The notes beneath the pieces are model-generated. The model did not search any database, was not told the DNA's origin, and saw only the letters and a program-made list of their open reading frames with translations. A DNA stretch of 63,890 nt, taken from NCBI GenBank assembly GCA_012026975.1, contig VEPG01000090.1, positions 1 to 63,890 of the forward strand, read 5' to 3'. Each line of letters begins with the position of its first letter. Within the stretch, counting starts at the first letter, position 1. This stretch comes from Desulfuromonas sp. (GTDB lineage Bacteria; Desulfobacterota; Desulfuromonadia; Desulfuromonadales; BM103). Below, piece by piece: positions 36,154 through 45,103 of this stretch. The position numbers were made by a program, and so were the translations under genes.

Positions 36154-36972
36154 GTGAAACGACTGTTCGCCCTGTTGAGTATTGTCTGTCTGACCCTCTC
36201 CCTGCTGACCGCCTGCGGTGGCCAGGAAAAAGCTCCCGAAGTGACCAAACCCTCGGCCCAGCCCGCTCCTGCTGCAACTCCCGCCGCAGCACCGGCCGCC
36301 TCGCCCGGAAAAACCGGCAAGGTGACGGAAACGATGAACGCTGCCGGCTACACCTACGTACAGGTCGACACCGGCAAGGAGAAGTTCTGGGCCGCCGCCC
36401 CCCAGGTTCAGGTCAAGGTTGGCGACAGCGTCGCGGTTCCGGAAGGGATGCCGATGCCGAACTACGAAAGCAAGACTCTCAACCGCAAATTTGACCTGGT
36501 TTACTTCGTCCCCTCCCTTCTGGTGAACGGCGCCGCTCCGGCGGGCGCTGCCGGCGCCATGCCGGAAGGGCATCCGCCGACCGCCGGGATGCCGGCCGGG
36601 ATGCCGGGGATGCCCGGCGCGACGGGCGCCCCCAAGGTCACCGCACCGGCTGACATCGATCTCAAGGGGATCAAGAAAGCCGAGCAGACCGTAGCCGACA
36701 TCTTTGCCCAGAAAACCGCGCTGGCCGGCAAACCGGTGAAGATTCGCGGCAAGGTGGTCAAGTTCAGCCCGGAAATCATGGGCAAGAACTGGCTGCACAT
36801 CCAGGATGGCAGCGGCAAGGATGGCACCAATGACCTGACCGTCAACACCAGTTCGGTGGCCAAGGTCGGCGACACCGTGGTGGTCAGCGGCAAACTGACG
36901 GTTGCCAAGGACTTCGGTTACGGCTACCAGTACGACGTCATCATCGAGGACGCACAGGTCGCCAAGGAATAA
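36154..36972 (+). CDS. Lipoprotein with NrfJ-like OB-fold domain
   Basis: A 272-residue exported lipoprotein. The signal peptide (VKRLFALLSIVCLTLSLLTAC) ends in the lipobox LTAC, followed by an Ala/Pro-rich linker. A first domain (KVTETMNAAGYTYVQVDTGKE) comes next, then a Gly/Met/Pro-rich low-complexity linker (about residues 128-160) and a second OB-fold domain (KPVKIRGKVVKFSPEIMGKNWLHIQDG) like those in NrfJ-type proteins near nitrite-reductase genes. I start at the GTG at 36154 because GGAGGA lies 7 nt upstream; the frame upstream overlaps malQ. A strong terminator follows. The ligand is unknown. Confidence 0.85.
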   Translation: MKRLFALLSIVCLTLSLLTACGGQEKAPEVTKPSAQPAPAATPAAAPAASPGKTGKVTETMNAAGYTYVQVDTGKEKFWAAAPQVQVKVGDSVAVPEGMPMPNYESKTLNRKFDLVYFVPSLLVNGAAPAGAAGAMPEGHPPTAGMPAGMPGMPGATGAPKVTAPADIDLKGIKKAEQTVADIFAQKTALAGKPVKIRGKVVKFSPEIMGKNWLHIQDGSGKDGTNDLTVNTSSVAKVGDTVVVSGKLTVAKDFGYGYQYDVIIEDAQVAKE

Positions 36973-36994
36973 CAACGGCCTATTGCCAGATCGA

Positions 36995-37024
36995 GGCCCC
37001 CGGAGAAAATCCGGGGGCCTTTTT
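36995..37024 (+). terminator. Terminator of the lipoprotein gene
   Basis: A 9-bp stem GGCCCCCGG/CCGGGGGCC with a 7-nt loop is followed by TTTTT, 22 bp after the stop. It ends 22 bp before the next ATG. Confidence 0.9.
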
Positions 37025-37046
37025 GTTCCGCAGCCGGGATGGCGTC

Positions 37047-38177
37047 ATGACTCTGTTTGCCATCAGCTTTCTCCTGATCTACGCCCTCATGCACCTGATG
37101 GTGTGGCTGGGCGTGCGGTCGCTCATCCCCGCCGACCGCCGGCTCCGCATCGGCCTGGCTGTCTTTGGCGCCATGATGATCGTGGCCCCGGTACTGACGC
37201 GACTGCTCGAGCGCGCCGACTTCGAGACGGGCGCCCGCGCCATGGCCTGGATCGGCTATCTGTGGATGGGCTTCCTCTGGCTGGCCTTCGCGCTGTTTAC
37301 CGCCCAGGGCGCGTGGAACGGGATGGTGCGGATCGTAGGCCGGTTTCGACCCGGACTGCGGGGGTGGCTGCTGGTCGGCCCCCGCCCGGCACTGTTCTCC
37401 CTGTCGGTCGTCGCCCTTGCCGGCACCTGGGCATTTTTCGAGGCCGCCCAGCCGCGAGTCGAGCGGGTCCAACTGACGGTTGCCAACCTCCCCGCGGAAC
37501 GGCCGAGGGTGCGGATCGTCCAGATCTCCGATCTGCATCTCGGGTTGATCAATCGCGGCGACCTGCTCGGCAGGGTTGTCGACCAGGTGCGTCAGCTCCA
37601 CCCCGACCTGCTGGTGGTGACCGGCGATCTGCTCGATGCCCAGCGCAATCACCTGGAAGGGCTGACCGATCCCTGGCGGGAACTGTCACCACCGCTCGGT
37701 AAATTTGCCGTGGTGGGCAATCACGAAGTCTATGCCGGACGCAGCAACTCCCTGGAGTATCTGGAGGCTGCGGGTTTTCGGGTGCTCATCAACGAAGTGG
37801 TCGCAGTCGGAGGGATTCAGCTCGCAGGGGTTCCCGATCCGGCCTGGGGCGAACAGAAGGGTGACGCCGAAGTTTTGAAGGCTGCCGACCCGGCGCGCCC
37901 GACCATTCTGCTCAAACATCGACCCTGGGTCGAACCGGCGGCTGTCGACCGCTTCATCCTGCAGCTCTCCGGGCATGCCCACCGCGGCCAGATCTTCCCC
38001 TTCAACTTCATCACCGGCCTGGCCTATCCGATGCAGGATGGCCTCTACCGGCTGGCCGGCGGCAACTGGCTTTACACCAGCCGCGGCACCGGCAGTTGGG
38101 GACCGCCGATGCGACTCTTTGCCCCACCGGAGCTGACCCTCATCGAACTGGCGGCGGCAGACTCCTCCAAGCAATAA
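37047..38177 (+). CDS. Membrane-anchored metallophosphoesterase (YkuE/YaeI type)
   Basis: The 376-residue protein has about four N-terminal membrane segments (residues 1-140). A calcineurin-like phosphoesterase domain follows with the metal-ligand series ISDLHLG, TGDLLD, VGNHEVY and SGHAHRGQ in order. This group includes YkuE and YaeI-like enzymes acting on lipid-linked or UDP-linked substrates, but the substrate cannot be told here. The last motif has Ala-Arg where most members have Thr-Gly (GHTHGGQ); the metal-binding His residues are kept. I use the ATG at 37047, after the terminator. Converges on uvrC. Confidence 0.85.
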   Translation: MTLFAISFLLIYALMHLMVWLGVRSLIPADRRLRIGLAVFGAMMIVAPVLTRLLERADFETGARAMAWIGYLWMGFLWLAFALFTAQGAWNGMVRIVGRFRPGLRGWLLVGPRPALFSLSVVALAGTWAFFEAAQPRVERVQLTVANLPAERPRVRIVQISDLHLGLINRGDLLGRVVDQVRQLHPDLLVVTGDLLDAQRNHLEGLTDPWRELSPPLGKFAVVGNHEVYAGRSNSLEYLEAAGFRVLINEVVAVGGIQLAGVPDPAWGEQKGDAEVLKAADPARPTILLKHRPWVEPAAVDRFILQLSGHAHRGQIFPFNFITGLAYPMQDGLYRLAGGNWLYTSRGTGSWGPPMRLFAPPELTLIELAAADSSKQ

Positions 38178-38186
38178 CCGCTACCG

Positions 38187-40040
38187 TCAGGCCTTCGGCA
38201 CATCTGCACCAGCGGTATCATGGAAATGGCGGTAAAGCTGTTGCGCCACGACCTCGGGCAGCCCCGGCGTTGCCCGCAGTTCCTCGAAGGTTGCCGCCCG
38301 CAACCGGCCGATGCTGCCGAAATGGCGCAACAGGGCCTTGCGGCGCTGGGGTCCGACACCGGGGATGGCGGTCAGCGCCGAAGCCTCCTGATCACGGCCG
38401 CGTAGCTTGCGGTGGTAAGCGACGGCAAAGCGGTGGGCCTCGTCACGCAGCCGCTCCAGCAGAAAAAGCGCCGGCGAGCCGTGCGGCAGGAGCACCGGGT
38501 TGCTGCGTCCCGGCAGGAAGAACCGCTCTTCGCTCCGCTCCACGACCTTGCCGCGGACGTTGGCCCTGACCCGGCTCTTGGCAATCCCGGCAGCATCGAT
38601 CGCCCCCGCCAGCCCCAGTTCCTCCAACAGAGCGCCAAGCACCCCGAGTTGGCCACGACCGCCGTCGATCAGGATGAAATCGGGGAGGGACTGCTCCGCC
38701 ACTCCTCGCTTGAGCCGCCGCCCCAATACTTCGCGCAAGGCTGCGTAATCATCCGTACCGGCGATGGTCCGCAGCCGAAAGTGCCGGTATTCCGCCGTTG
38801 CCGGCTCGCCGTTTACGATCACGGTCATGCTCCCGACCGTCGACCGGCCTTGCAGCGTGGAGATGTCGAAACATTCCATGCGCCGGGGGAGGCGGGACAA
38901 GTGCAGACGCCGGCGCAGATCTTCCAGCAGTTCTTCACGCGCCTCGCTCCGGCTCCCGCGCTCCCGCCAGGATTCCTCGGCATTGCGTGCCGCCAGGGCA
39001 AGCAGTTCGACCCGTTCGCCGCGGCGCGGCGCCAGAAGCCGAACCCGACGGCCGCGCCGCTCGCTCAGCCAGTCGGTCAGCGCCGCCGCCCCTTCAATCG
39101 GCAGCGGCAGCAGCACCTCGTCCGGGACCGGCACGTCACGCCCGTAGTAGCGCAGCAGAAACTCTTCCAACAGCCGGTCTTCCTCGACCAGCCAATCGAG
39201 GTTGTAGCTGCGCCGCCCGGCCAGCCGCCCCTGGCGGAAGAACAGCACGGCAATCTCGACCTCGCCGCCGACACGATGCAGACCGATCACATCCTGATCG
39301 GCTGCCCCGTAACGTATCGCCTTCTGCCGCTCGACGGTCTGTTCGATCGCCCGCACCTGGTCGCGCAAACGGGCGGCCGCTTCATAATGAAGAGCGGCGG
39401 ACTCCTCCGCCATGCGCCGGCGCAGCAGGCCGACCACTTCGGCCTCGCGCCCCTCGAGCAGGGCGATGGCGCCATCGACCAGAGCGCGATAGCCTGCGCG
39501 GCTGATCAGGCCATGACATGGGGCACTGCACTGACCGACCTGGTGAAACAGGCAGGGCCGCGACCGGCGGCGACAGCGCGCCATCGGGTAGCGCCGCAAC
39601 GGAAAGACCCGGTGGATCTCCTTGAGCGTGTCGCGCACCGCCGACGCCGAGGTGAACGGTCCGAAATAACGGGCGCCATCCGCCCGCACCCGGCGGACCA
39701 TCTCGAACGCCGGAAATTCTTCGTTCAGGTCAAGGCGCAGGGAGATGAAGGTTTTGTCGTCGCGCAGCTCGATGTTGTAGCGCGGGCGATGCTCCTTGAT
39801 CAGGGTATTTTCGAGGAGCAGGGCTTCTTTCTCGGTATCGGTGACGATGGTTTCGACACGGTCCGCCCGCTCGAGCAGGAAGCGGATCTGCGCCCGGCCG
39901 TCGCCCCCGGCCTGCAGGTAGCTGCGCAGACGCTTGCGCAGATCCTTGGCCTTGCCGACATAAAGGACCGTCCCCGCGGTATCCTTCATCAGGTAGACAC
40001 CGGGGGCGGATGGCTGGCGGTAAAGGTCAAAACTCAGCAC
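38187..40040 (-). CDS. uvrC: UvrC, excinuclease ABC subunit C
   Basis: UvrC makes the two incisions in nucleotide excision repair. The 617-residue protein has the N-terminal GIY-YIG nuclease domain (GVYLMKDTAGTVLYVGKA), the UVR motif region near residues 200-235, the C-terminal RNase H-like nuclease domain (MECFDISTLQG, FILIDGGRGQL) and terminal helix-hairpin-helix motifs (LTAIPGVGPQRRKALLRHFG). It starts with GTG at 40040 behind AAGGAA. Length is normal. Divergent from the methyltransferase gene. Confidence 0.97.
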   Translation of the reverse strand: MLSFDLYRQPSAPGVYLMKDTAGTVLYVGKAKDLRKRLRSYLQAGGDGRAQIRFLLERADRVETIVTDTEKEALLLENTLIKEHRPRYNIELRDDKTFISLRLDLNEEFPAFEMVRRVRADGARYFGPFTSASAVRDTLKEIHRVFPLRRYPMARCRRRSRPCLFHQVGQCSAPCHGLISRAGYRALVDGAIALLEGREAEVVGLLRRRMAEESAALHYEAAARLRDQVRAIEQTVERQKAIRYGAADQDVIGLHRVGGEVEIAVLFFRQGRLAGRRSYNLDWLVEEDRLLEEFLLRYYGRDVPVPDEVLLPLPIEGAAALTDWLSERRGRRVRLLAPRRGERVELLALAARNAEESWRERGSRSEAREELLEDLRRRLHLSRLPRRMECFDISTLQGRSTVGSMTVIVNGEPATAEYRHFRLRTIAGTDDYAALREVLGRRLKRGVAEQSLPDFILIDGGRGQLGVLGALLEELGLAGAIDAAGIAKSRVRANVRGKVVERSEERFFLPGRSNPVLLPHGSPALFLLERLRDEAHRFAVAYHRKLRGRDQEASALTAIPGVGPQRRKALLRHFGSIGRLRAATFEELRATPGLPEVVAQQLYRHFHDTAGADVPKA

Positions 40041-40160
40041 ACAAAGTTCCTTGCTACTCGGTAAATTATCAATTATCCTTGATTTTGCCGAGTATCTACA
40101 AGCAGTTTGACAGGACCATCGTCTCTTGAGTTACGTTAGCGATCACCCCCCGGGGAGTCA

Positions 40161-41312
40161 ATGCCCCGGCCATGCAGCCATTATCCCGTGACTGATTTCA
40201 CTTATTTCGCCACCGCCGCCAAAGGTCTGGAAGAGGTTCTGGCCGGGGAGTTGCGCGCCCTGGGTACCGATGAGGTTGCGCCGGTATCCGGCGGTGTACA
40301 CTTCCGGGGCGGTCGCGCCGACGGCTACCGCGCCTGCCTCTGGCTGCGCACTGCCAACCGCGTCCTGCAGCCCGTGGCCACCTTTCCGTGTCATTCGGCC
40401 GAGCAGCTCTACGAGGGGGTTCGCAGCTGTCCCTGGGAAGAATTCCTCAACCCCGGGATGACCCTCGCCCTGGATGCCAGTGTCCGCGATTCGGTCCTGA
40501 CCCACTCCCGCTTTGCGGCCCTCAAGGGGAAAGATGCCATTGTCGACCGCCTGCGCGACCATTACGGGCAACGCCCCGACATCGACACCGTCGCCCCCGA
40601 TCTCCCGGTCAACCTGCACATTCATAAAAATCATTGCACAGTCAGCCTCGATCTGGCCGGCGAGGGGCTGCACCGTCGCGGCTACCGCCTGGAACGTACC
40701 GCTGCGCCACTGCGTGAAACCCTTGCCGCCGGCCTGCTGTTGCTCAGCGACTGGGATGGTTCGACCCCGTTCGTCGACCCGATGTGCGGCTCCGGCACGC
40801 TACCGATCGAGGCTGCGTTGCTGGCAACCAGAACCGCGCCGGGGCTCGCACGCACATTTGCCTTCCAGAAATGGCCGGGGTTCGACGCCCGTGCCTGGCA
40901 GGCCTTGCGCGACGAAGCCCATCAGTTGCGCCGCCCGGCCGCCGCAATGATCGTCGGCGCCGACCGTGATCCACGCGCCCTGGTTGCCGCCCGCGACAAC
41001 GCCTCGCGGCAGCAGGCGGCCGGCGGCATCATCTGGGACCGCAGCGACTTCTCCAGGCTGACACCGCCTCCCGCTCCCGGCGTACTGTTCTGCAACCCCC
41101 CTTACGGTGAACGGCTTAAAGACGACGGCGCGCTCGACACCCTTTACCGGAGCATGGGCGACACCCTCAAACAGCGTTGGACCGGTTGGACCGCCTGGCT
41201 CCTTACCGGCAACCTCGATGCCGCCAAGCGTATCGGCCTGAAGGCCACCCGGCGCATCCCGTTATGGAACGGGCCGCTTGAATGCCGCCTGCTGAAATAT
41301 GAACTCTACTGA
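40161..41312 (+). CDS. THUMP-domain rRNA guanine-N2 methyltransferase (RlmL N-terminal-half type)
   Basis: The 383-residue protein has a THUMP-type RNA-binding region (residues about 10-160; YFATAAKGLEEVLAGELRALG) and a Rossmann SAM domain with VDPMCGSGTLPIEAAL (SAM motif I) and FCNPPYGERL, the N6/N2-methyltransferase catalytic motif. This is the plan of the N-terminal half of E. coli RlmL, which makes m2G2445 in 23S rRNA; the second, RlmK-like half is absent, as in many bacteria. I use ATG 40161 with GGGGAG just upstream. It stands alone. Confidence 0.92.
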   Translation: MPRPCSHYPVTDFTYFATAAKGLEEVLAGELRALGTDEVAPVSGGVHFRGGRADGYRACLWLRTANRVLQPVATFPCHSAEQLYEGVRSCPWEEFLNPGMTLALDASVRDSVLTHSRFAALKGKDAIVDRLRDHYGQRPDIDTVAPDLPVNLHIHKNHCTVSLDLAGEGLHRRGYRLERTAAPLRETLAAGLLLLSDWDGSTPFVDPMCGSGTLPIEAALLATRTAPGLARTFAFQKWPGFDARAWQALRDEAHQLRRPAAAMIVGADRDPRALVAARDNASRQQAAGGIIWDRSDFSRLTPPPAPGVLFCNPPYGERLKDDGALDTLYRSMGDTLKQRWTGWTAWLLTGNLDAAKRIGLKATRRIPLWNGPLECRLLKYELY

Positions 41313-41387
41313 TCAACCTCTGCATCTCCTTGCTTTTGCGCCGGACTAATCGCATAATTTGGAACTTTTTCATCTTCTCGGAGCGTC

Positions 41388-43349
41388 ATGAGCCGGCACC
41401 TGTTCCGATTCGTCAATAACCTGCAGATCCGCTGGAAGCTGCTAGTGGTCGTCCTGCCGCTGGTGCTCATTCCGCTGTTTGTGGTCGGCTCGGTCGTCGG
41501 CTGGATCGCCTACCGCCAGGCACAGCTCGGCATTACCCAGGCAAGCATGGCCGACCTCGACCATCTTGCCTATTTTACCGTTGACCTGTTCGATTCCCAT
41601 CGCCGCCAGTTCGAGGTCTACCGCGAAGACAAGAAGCAGACCATCCAGAAGGAACTGGCCACGCTTTCCAACCTTGCCTACAACCTGGTCGAAAATCAGT
41701 ACCGCCAGCAGCAGGCGGGGCTGATCTACCAGGACAGCGCCCAGGATGTCGCCCGCCGGACCCTGAAACGGGTTCAGGTCGGCGAGACCGGTTATATCTA
41801 TGCCATGACCACCCGCGGCGACCTGAAGGTACACATCGCCCGCGAGGGGGAGAATGTCTACGACCAGCGCGCCGAAGACGGCCAGTACTTCATTCGGGCC
41901 ATGTGCCAGGCGGCCAAGACCGCGGCCCCCGGGCAGGTGCTCACCATCATCTACCCGTGGCGCAACCCGGAACTCGACGTCAAAGCCCGCCCGAAAATGG
42001 TAGCTTACCGTTACTTTGCCCCGTGGGACTGGATCGTCGCCGCCGGCAGCTACATTGATGAAACCTATGACGACCCGGCCGTCGAAGCCAAGGCCTTTGC
42101 CGCGCTGAAAGAACGACTCAAGGCAAAGAAGGTCGGGAAGACCGGCTACATCTATGCCATGGACCGCAAGGGGACGCTGACCATTCACCCCGAGGCGGAA
42201 GGCCATAACATCTACGCTTCCCGTGACAGCGACGGCACCCCATTCATTCAGCAGATGTGCGAACAGCGCGAAGGATGGATCCACTACCCCTGGCAGAATC
42301 CCGGAGAAGCCAGTCCGCGGCGCAAAATCGTGCGCTACCTGTATTACAAACCGTGGGACTGGATCGTGGCGGTCGGTTCCTACGAAGACGAGTTCTACCA
42401 CGAAACCAACCTGATCAAGGGACGCATCTTCAAAAGCCTCGGCTGGATCTCCCTCGGCGTCGGCCTGCTCGCCACCCTGCTGGTGTTTCTGGCCGCCAAG
42501 GTACTGTCCGACCCGCTGCGGCATATGACAGCGACGATCCGCGCCATCAAGCGCGGACAGACCAATCGGCAGATGCAAGTCGACAGCCGCGACGAGCTCG
42601 GCGAATTGGCCACCGCCTTCAACCGCATGACCAGCATCCTGCAGCGCAACCGCGAACTTGAGGCCAACCTCGCCCAGCAGGGGAAAATGGCTTCCCTCGG
42701 GGTGCTCTCTTCGGGGGTGGCGCACGAAATCAACAACCCGCTCGGGGTTATCCTTGGCTACGCCGCCTACCTGGAGAAGAAACTTGCCGAGGACGATCCC
42801 AACTACCACTACATCCATGAGATCAAGCGCGAGAGCAAGCGCTGCAAGAAGATTGTTCAGGATCTGCTCAGCTACGCGCGCACGCCGCAGCCGGAACTGG
42901 CGCCGACCGACCTCAACCATCTGCTCGGCCAGATCGTCGACTTTGCCGCCAATCACACCGACCTGTTCGGCGTGAAGATCATCCGCGATTTCGATCCGGA
43001 GCTGCCGCCGGCACCGATTGACGGCGACCAGATCCGCCAGGTGGCGATCAACCTGATTCTCAACGCCGGCTCGGCAATGAACGGCAAAGGGGTCCTCACC
43101 GTAAGCACATCCCGTGAGGAGGGCTTCGCCGTGCTGACCGTTGCCGACACCGGCTGCGGCATCACGGAAGAAGATCTCTCACGTATCTTCGAACCATTCT
43201 TCACCACCAAGGAACGTGGTACCGGCCTCGGCCTGGCCATTACCAAGCAGCTGATCGAACTCCATCATGGAACGATCCGCATTGCCAGTTCCCCTGGCGA
43301 GGGGACGACAGTGACCGTCCGGTTGCCGCTGACCAGAGAGGACCTCTGA
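41388..43349 (+). CDS. Double-Cache membrane sensor histidine kinase, partner of the NtrC-type regulator
   Basis: A 653-residue inner-membrane kinase. One membrane segment (about 18-42) leads into two successive sCache_2-type sensor modules, each with the text TGYIYAM followed about 70-90 residues later by PWDWIVA(A/V)GSY (about 138-235 and 247-340). A second membrane segment (about 351-375), a HAMP linker, HisKA with H446 (SSGVAHEINNPLGVI) and HATPase (NLILNAGSAM, DTGCGI, GTGLGLA) follow. sCache_2 domains of known ligand bind small carboxylates such as acetate and propionate. The stop overlaps the regulator's start (TGATG). I infer a short-chain acid sensor. Confidence 0.92.
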   Translation: MSRHLFRFVNNLQIRWKLLVVVLPLVLIPLFVVGSVVGWIAYRQAQLGITQASMADLDHLAYFTVDLFDSHRRQFEVYREDKKQTIQKELATLSNLAYNLVENQYRQQQAGLIYQDSAQDVARRTLKRVQVGETGYIYAMTTRGDLKVHIAREGENVYDQRAEDGQYFIRAMCQAAKTAAPGQVLTIIYPWRNPELDVKARPKMVAYRYFAPWDWIVAAGSYIDETYDDPAVEAKAFAALKERLKAKKVGKTGYIYAMDRKGTLTIHPEAEGHNIYASRDSDGTPFIQQMCEQREGWIHYPWQNPGEASPRRKIVRYLYYKPWDWIVAVGSYEDEFYHETNLIKGRIFKSLGWISLGVGLLATLLVFLAAKVLSDPLRHMTATIRAIKRGQTNRQMQVDSRDELGELATAFNRMTSILQRNRELEANLAQQGKMASLGVLSSGVAHEINNPLGVILGYAAYLEKKLAEDDPNYHYIHEIKRESKRCKKIVQDLLSYARTPQPELAPTDLNHLLGQIVDFAANHTDLFGVKIIRDFDPELPPAPIDGDQIRQVAINLILNAGSAMNGKGVLTVSTSREEGFAVLTVADTGCGITEEDLSRIFEPFFTTKERGTGLGLAITKQLIELHHGTIRIASSPGEGTTVTVRLPLTREDL

Positions 43350-44716
43350 TGCCTGCTGCCCGTCTCATGCTGATCGACAACGAGGCCGGCCTTTGCCGAA
43401 TGATGGAGGCCGTGCTGCGCGACCAGGGCTACCTGGTCAAGACTTATACCAACCCGGTGCAGGCGGTGGCCGATTTCACCGCCGGAAGTTTCGACCTGGC
43501 GGTCACCGACATCAAGATGCCGGAAATGGATGGCCTGGAGGTGCTCCAGCACCTGCGCCGGCGCGACCCCGAGATTCCGGTGATCATGATCACCGCCTTC
43601 GCCACCGTGGAGATGTCGATCCAGGCCCTGCGGCGCGGCGCCTACGACATGCTGACCAAGCCGTTCGAACCGGATGAACTGATCTACCGGGTGAAGAATG
43701 CCCTGCAGCACCACGCCCTGGTCGAGGAGAACCGTGAACTGAAGGAGGAACTGACCGGAAAGTTTCGCTTCGACCGGATCATCGGCGCTTCGGCAGGGAT
43801 TCAGACCCTCCTGGAGAGGGTCGCCAAAGTGGCGGTGCGCGACACCGGCGTGCTGATCACCGGCGAATCGGGAACCGGCAAGGAACTGATCGCCCAGGCC
43901 ATTCACCACAACTCGGCACGGCGCGATCGCAAGTTTGTCGCCGTCAACTGCGGGGCCCTTCCCGAGAACATTCTCGAGAGCGAACTGTTCGGCTACCGCA
44001 AGGGGGCTTTTACCGGCGCCACCGAGAACCGCCAGGGCCTGCTCGAAGCCGCCGACGGCGGCACCCTGTTTCTCGACGAAGTTGGCAACCTGCCGCTCAA
44101 CGTGCAGAAAACCTTGCTGCGCTTCCTGCAGGAGCAGGAGTTCCGGCGCCTGGGAGATACCAATCCGACCAAGGTCGACGTCCGCCTGATCTCGGCCACG
44201 AATTCCGACCTGACCGCCGAAGTCGTCAAAGGAACGTTCCGCGAAGATCTGTTCTACCGGCTCAACGTCATCAATCTGCATCTGCCGCCGCTGCGCGAGC
44301 GACGGGATGACATTCCGCTGCTGGTGGCACATTTCATCCGCGAGCAGAACGACAAGTTCGGCACCTCGTGCAAAGGGCTGACCCCCGAGGCGATGGAGGC
44401 GGCCTGTTCGTACAGTTGGCCGGGAAATATCCGTCAATTGCGTAATGTGATCGAGGCGGCGATGACCATCGAGAGCGGTGCATATCTCGGCCTGCCGGTT
44501 CTTTCTCAGTTTATCGTCACCGACCAGACCGGACCCTTGCCCTCCCAGGCCGACTACGAAGCCGCCTTGACCCGTTTTGAAACCGAATATCTCACCCGAC
44601 TGCTGCGCAAACATGGCGGCAATGTCGAAGCGGCATCCGCCGAGGCCGGCATGAACATGGCGACCATTTATCGCAAGCTGAAAAAATACGGGATCCGCAA
44701 GAAGGATGTGGACTAG
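43349..44716 (+). CDS. NtrC-family sigma-54 response regulator
   Basis: The 455-residue protein has a receiver domain with phospho-acceptor D54 (LAVTDIKMPE), an AAA+ domain with Walker A GESGTGKE, the sigma-54 contact loop GAFTGA and Walker B LFLDEV, and a C-terminal Fis-type helix-turn-helix (NVEAASAEAGMNMATIYRKL). All motifs for activating sigma-54 RNA polymerase are intact. It is coupled to the kinase by a one-base overlap. Seventeen bases after its stop begins the palindrome cluster of the next gene, whose sigma-54 promoter is the most obvious target. Confidence 0.96.
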   Translation: MPAARLMLIDNEAGLCRMMEAVLRDQGYLVKTYTNPVQAVADFTAGSFDLAVTDIKMPEMDGLEVLQHLRRRDPEIPVIMITAFATVEMSIQALRRGAYDMLTKPFEPDELIYRVKNALQHHALVEENRELKEELTGKFRFDRIIGASAGIQTLLERVAKVAVRDTGVLITGESGTGKELIAQAIHHNSARRDRKFVAVNCGALPENILESELFGYRKGAFTGATENRQGLLEAADGGTLFLDEVGNLPLNVQKTLLRFLQEQEFRRLGDTNPTKVDVRLISATNSDLTAEVVKGTFREDLFYRLNVINLHLPPLRERRDDIPLLVAHFIREQNDKFGTSCKGLTPEAMEAACSYSWPGNIRQLRNVIEAAMTIESGAYLGLPVLSQFIVTDQTGPLPSQADYEAALTRFETEYLTRLLRKHGGNVEAASAEAGMNMATIYRKLKKYGIRKKDVD

Positions 44717-44732
44717 GCGTTACCCCTTGTAA

Positions 44733-44899
44733 TTGCAGGAATGCGAATTGCGGTTTTGCATTTCTGCAAGAATGCAAATTTACCGAAAATTTCACATAAC
44801 TATTTGTTATCAAATGATTTTATAAAGATACATGGTATTCTGCTCCTGTCTCTGCAGCTTGCGCTTTTCCTTTCCCGCCGGTTTTTTGCATTTCTGCAA
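44733..44899. promoter_or_regulatory. Cluster of TTGCA-N4-TGCAA palindromes upstream of the acetate-permease-like gene
   Basis: The first copy (44733-44746) is TTGCA-GGAA-TGCGA with one mismatch. The second (44754-44778) is a chain of three half sites, TTTTGCA-TTTC-TGCA-AGAA-TGCAAA. The third (44883-44899) is TTTTTTGCA-TTTC-TGCAA. The last two centre about 250 and 122 bp upstream of the -12 GC at 45013-45014. The remaining bases of the 44717-45103 gap are AT-rich and hold no gene. Confidence 0.8.
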
Positions 44900-44999
44900 G
44901 TCTAAATCGTCCAACCAATCCGCAGCCATAACCGCATAAATTTTATAAGCACCTGTTATTATTGGTTTTTATAATTTAAGAGCGACTTCGTCTCTTGAT

Positions 45000-45014
45000 T
45001 GGTACGGCGCTTGC
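45000..45014 (+). promoter_or_regulatory. Sigma-54 (-24/-12) promoter for the acetate-permease-like gene
   Basis: TGGTACGGCGCTTGC has TGG and TTGC with exact sigma-54 spacing, followed by T. The transcript would start near 45025, giving a leader of about 79 nt. Confidence 0.8.
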
Positions 45015-45042
45015 TGAAGCAAGAAGTGACACTCCTTGTTGA

Positions 45043-45082
45043 GGAACCCGGTCCAAACGTCCCCCCATGAGGGCCGGGTTCC
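45043..45082 (+). promoter_or_regulatory. Hairpin in the 5' leader of the acetate-permease-like mRNA
   Basis: GGAACCCGG (45043-45051) and CCGGGTTCC (45074-45082) form a 9-bp stem with a 22-nt loop, ending 11 bp before the GGAGG ribosome site. It could affect mRNA stability or translation. No known riboswitch class is recognised. Confidence 0.45.
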
Positions 45083-45103
45083 ACTGTCCATACGGAGGCT
45101 GCG

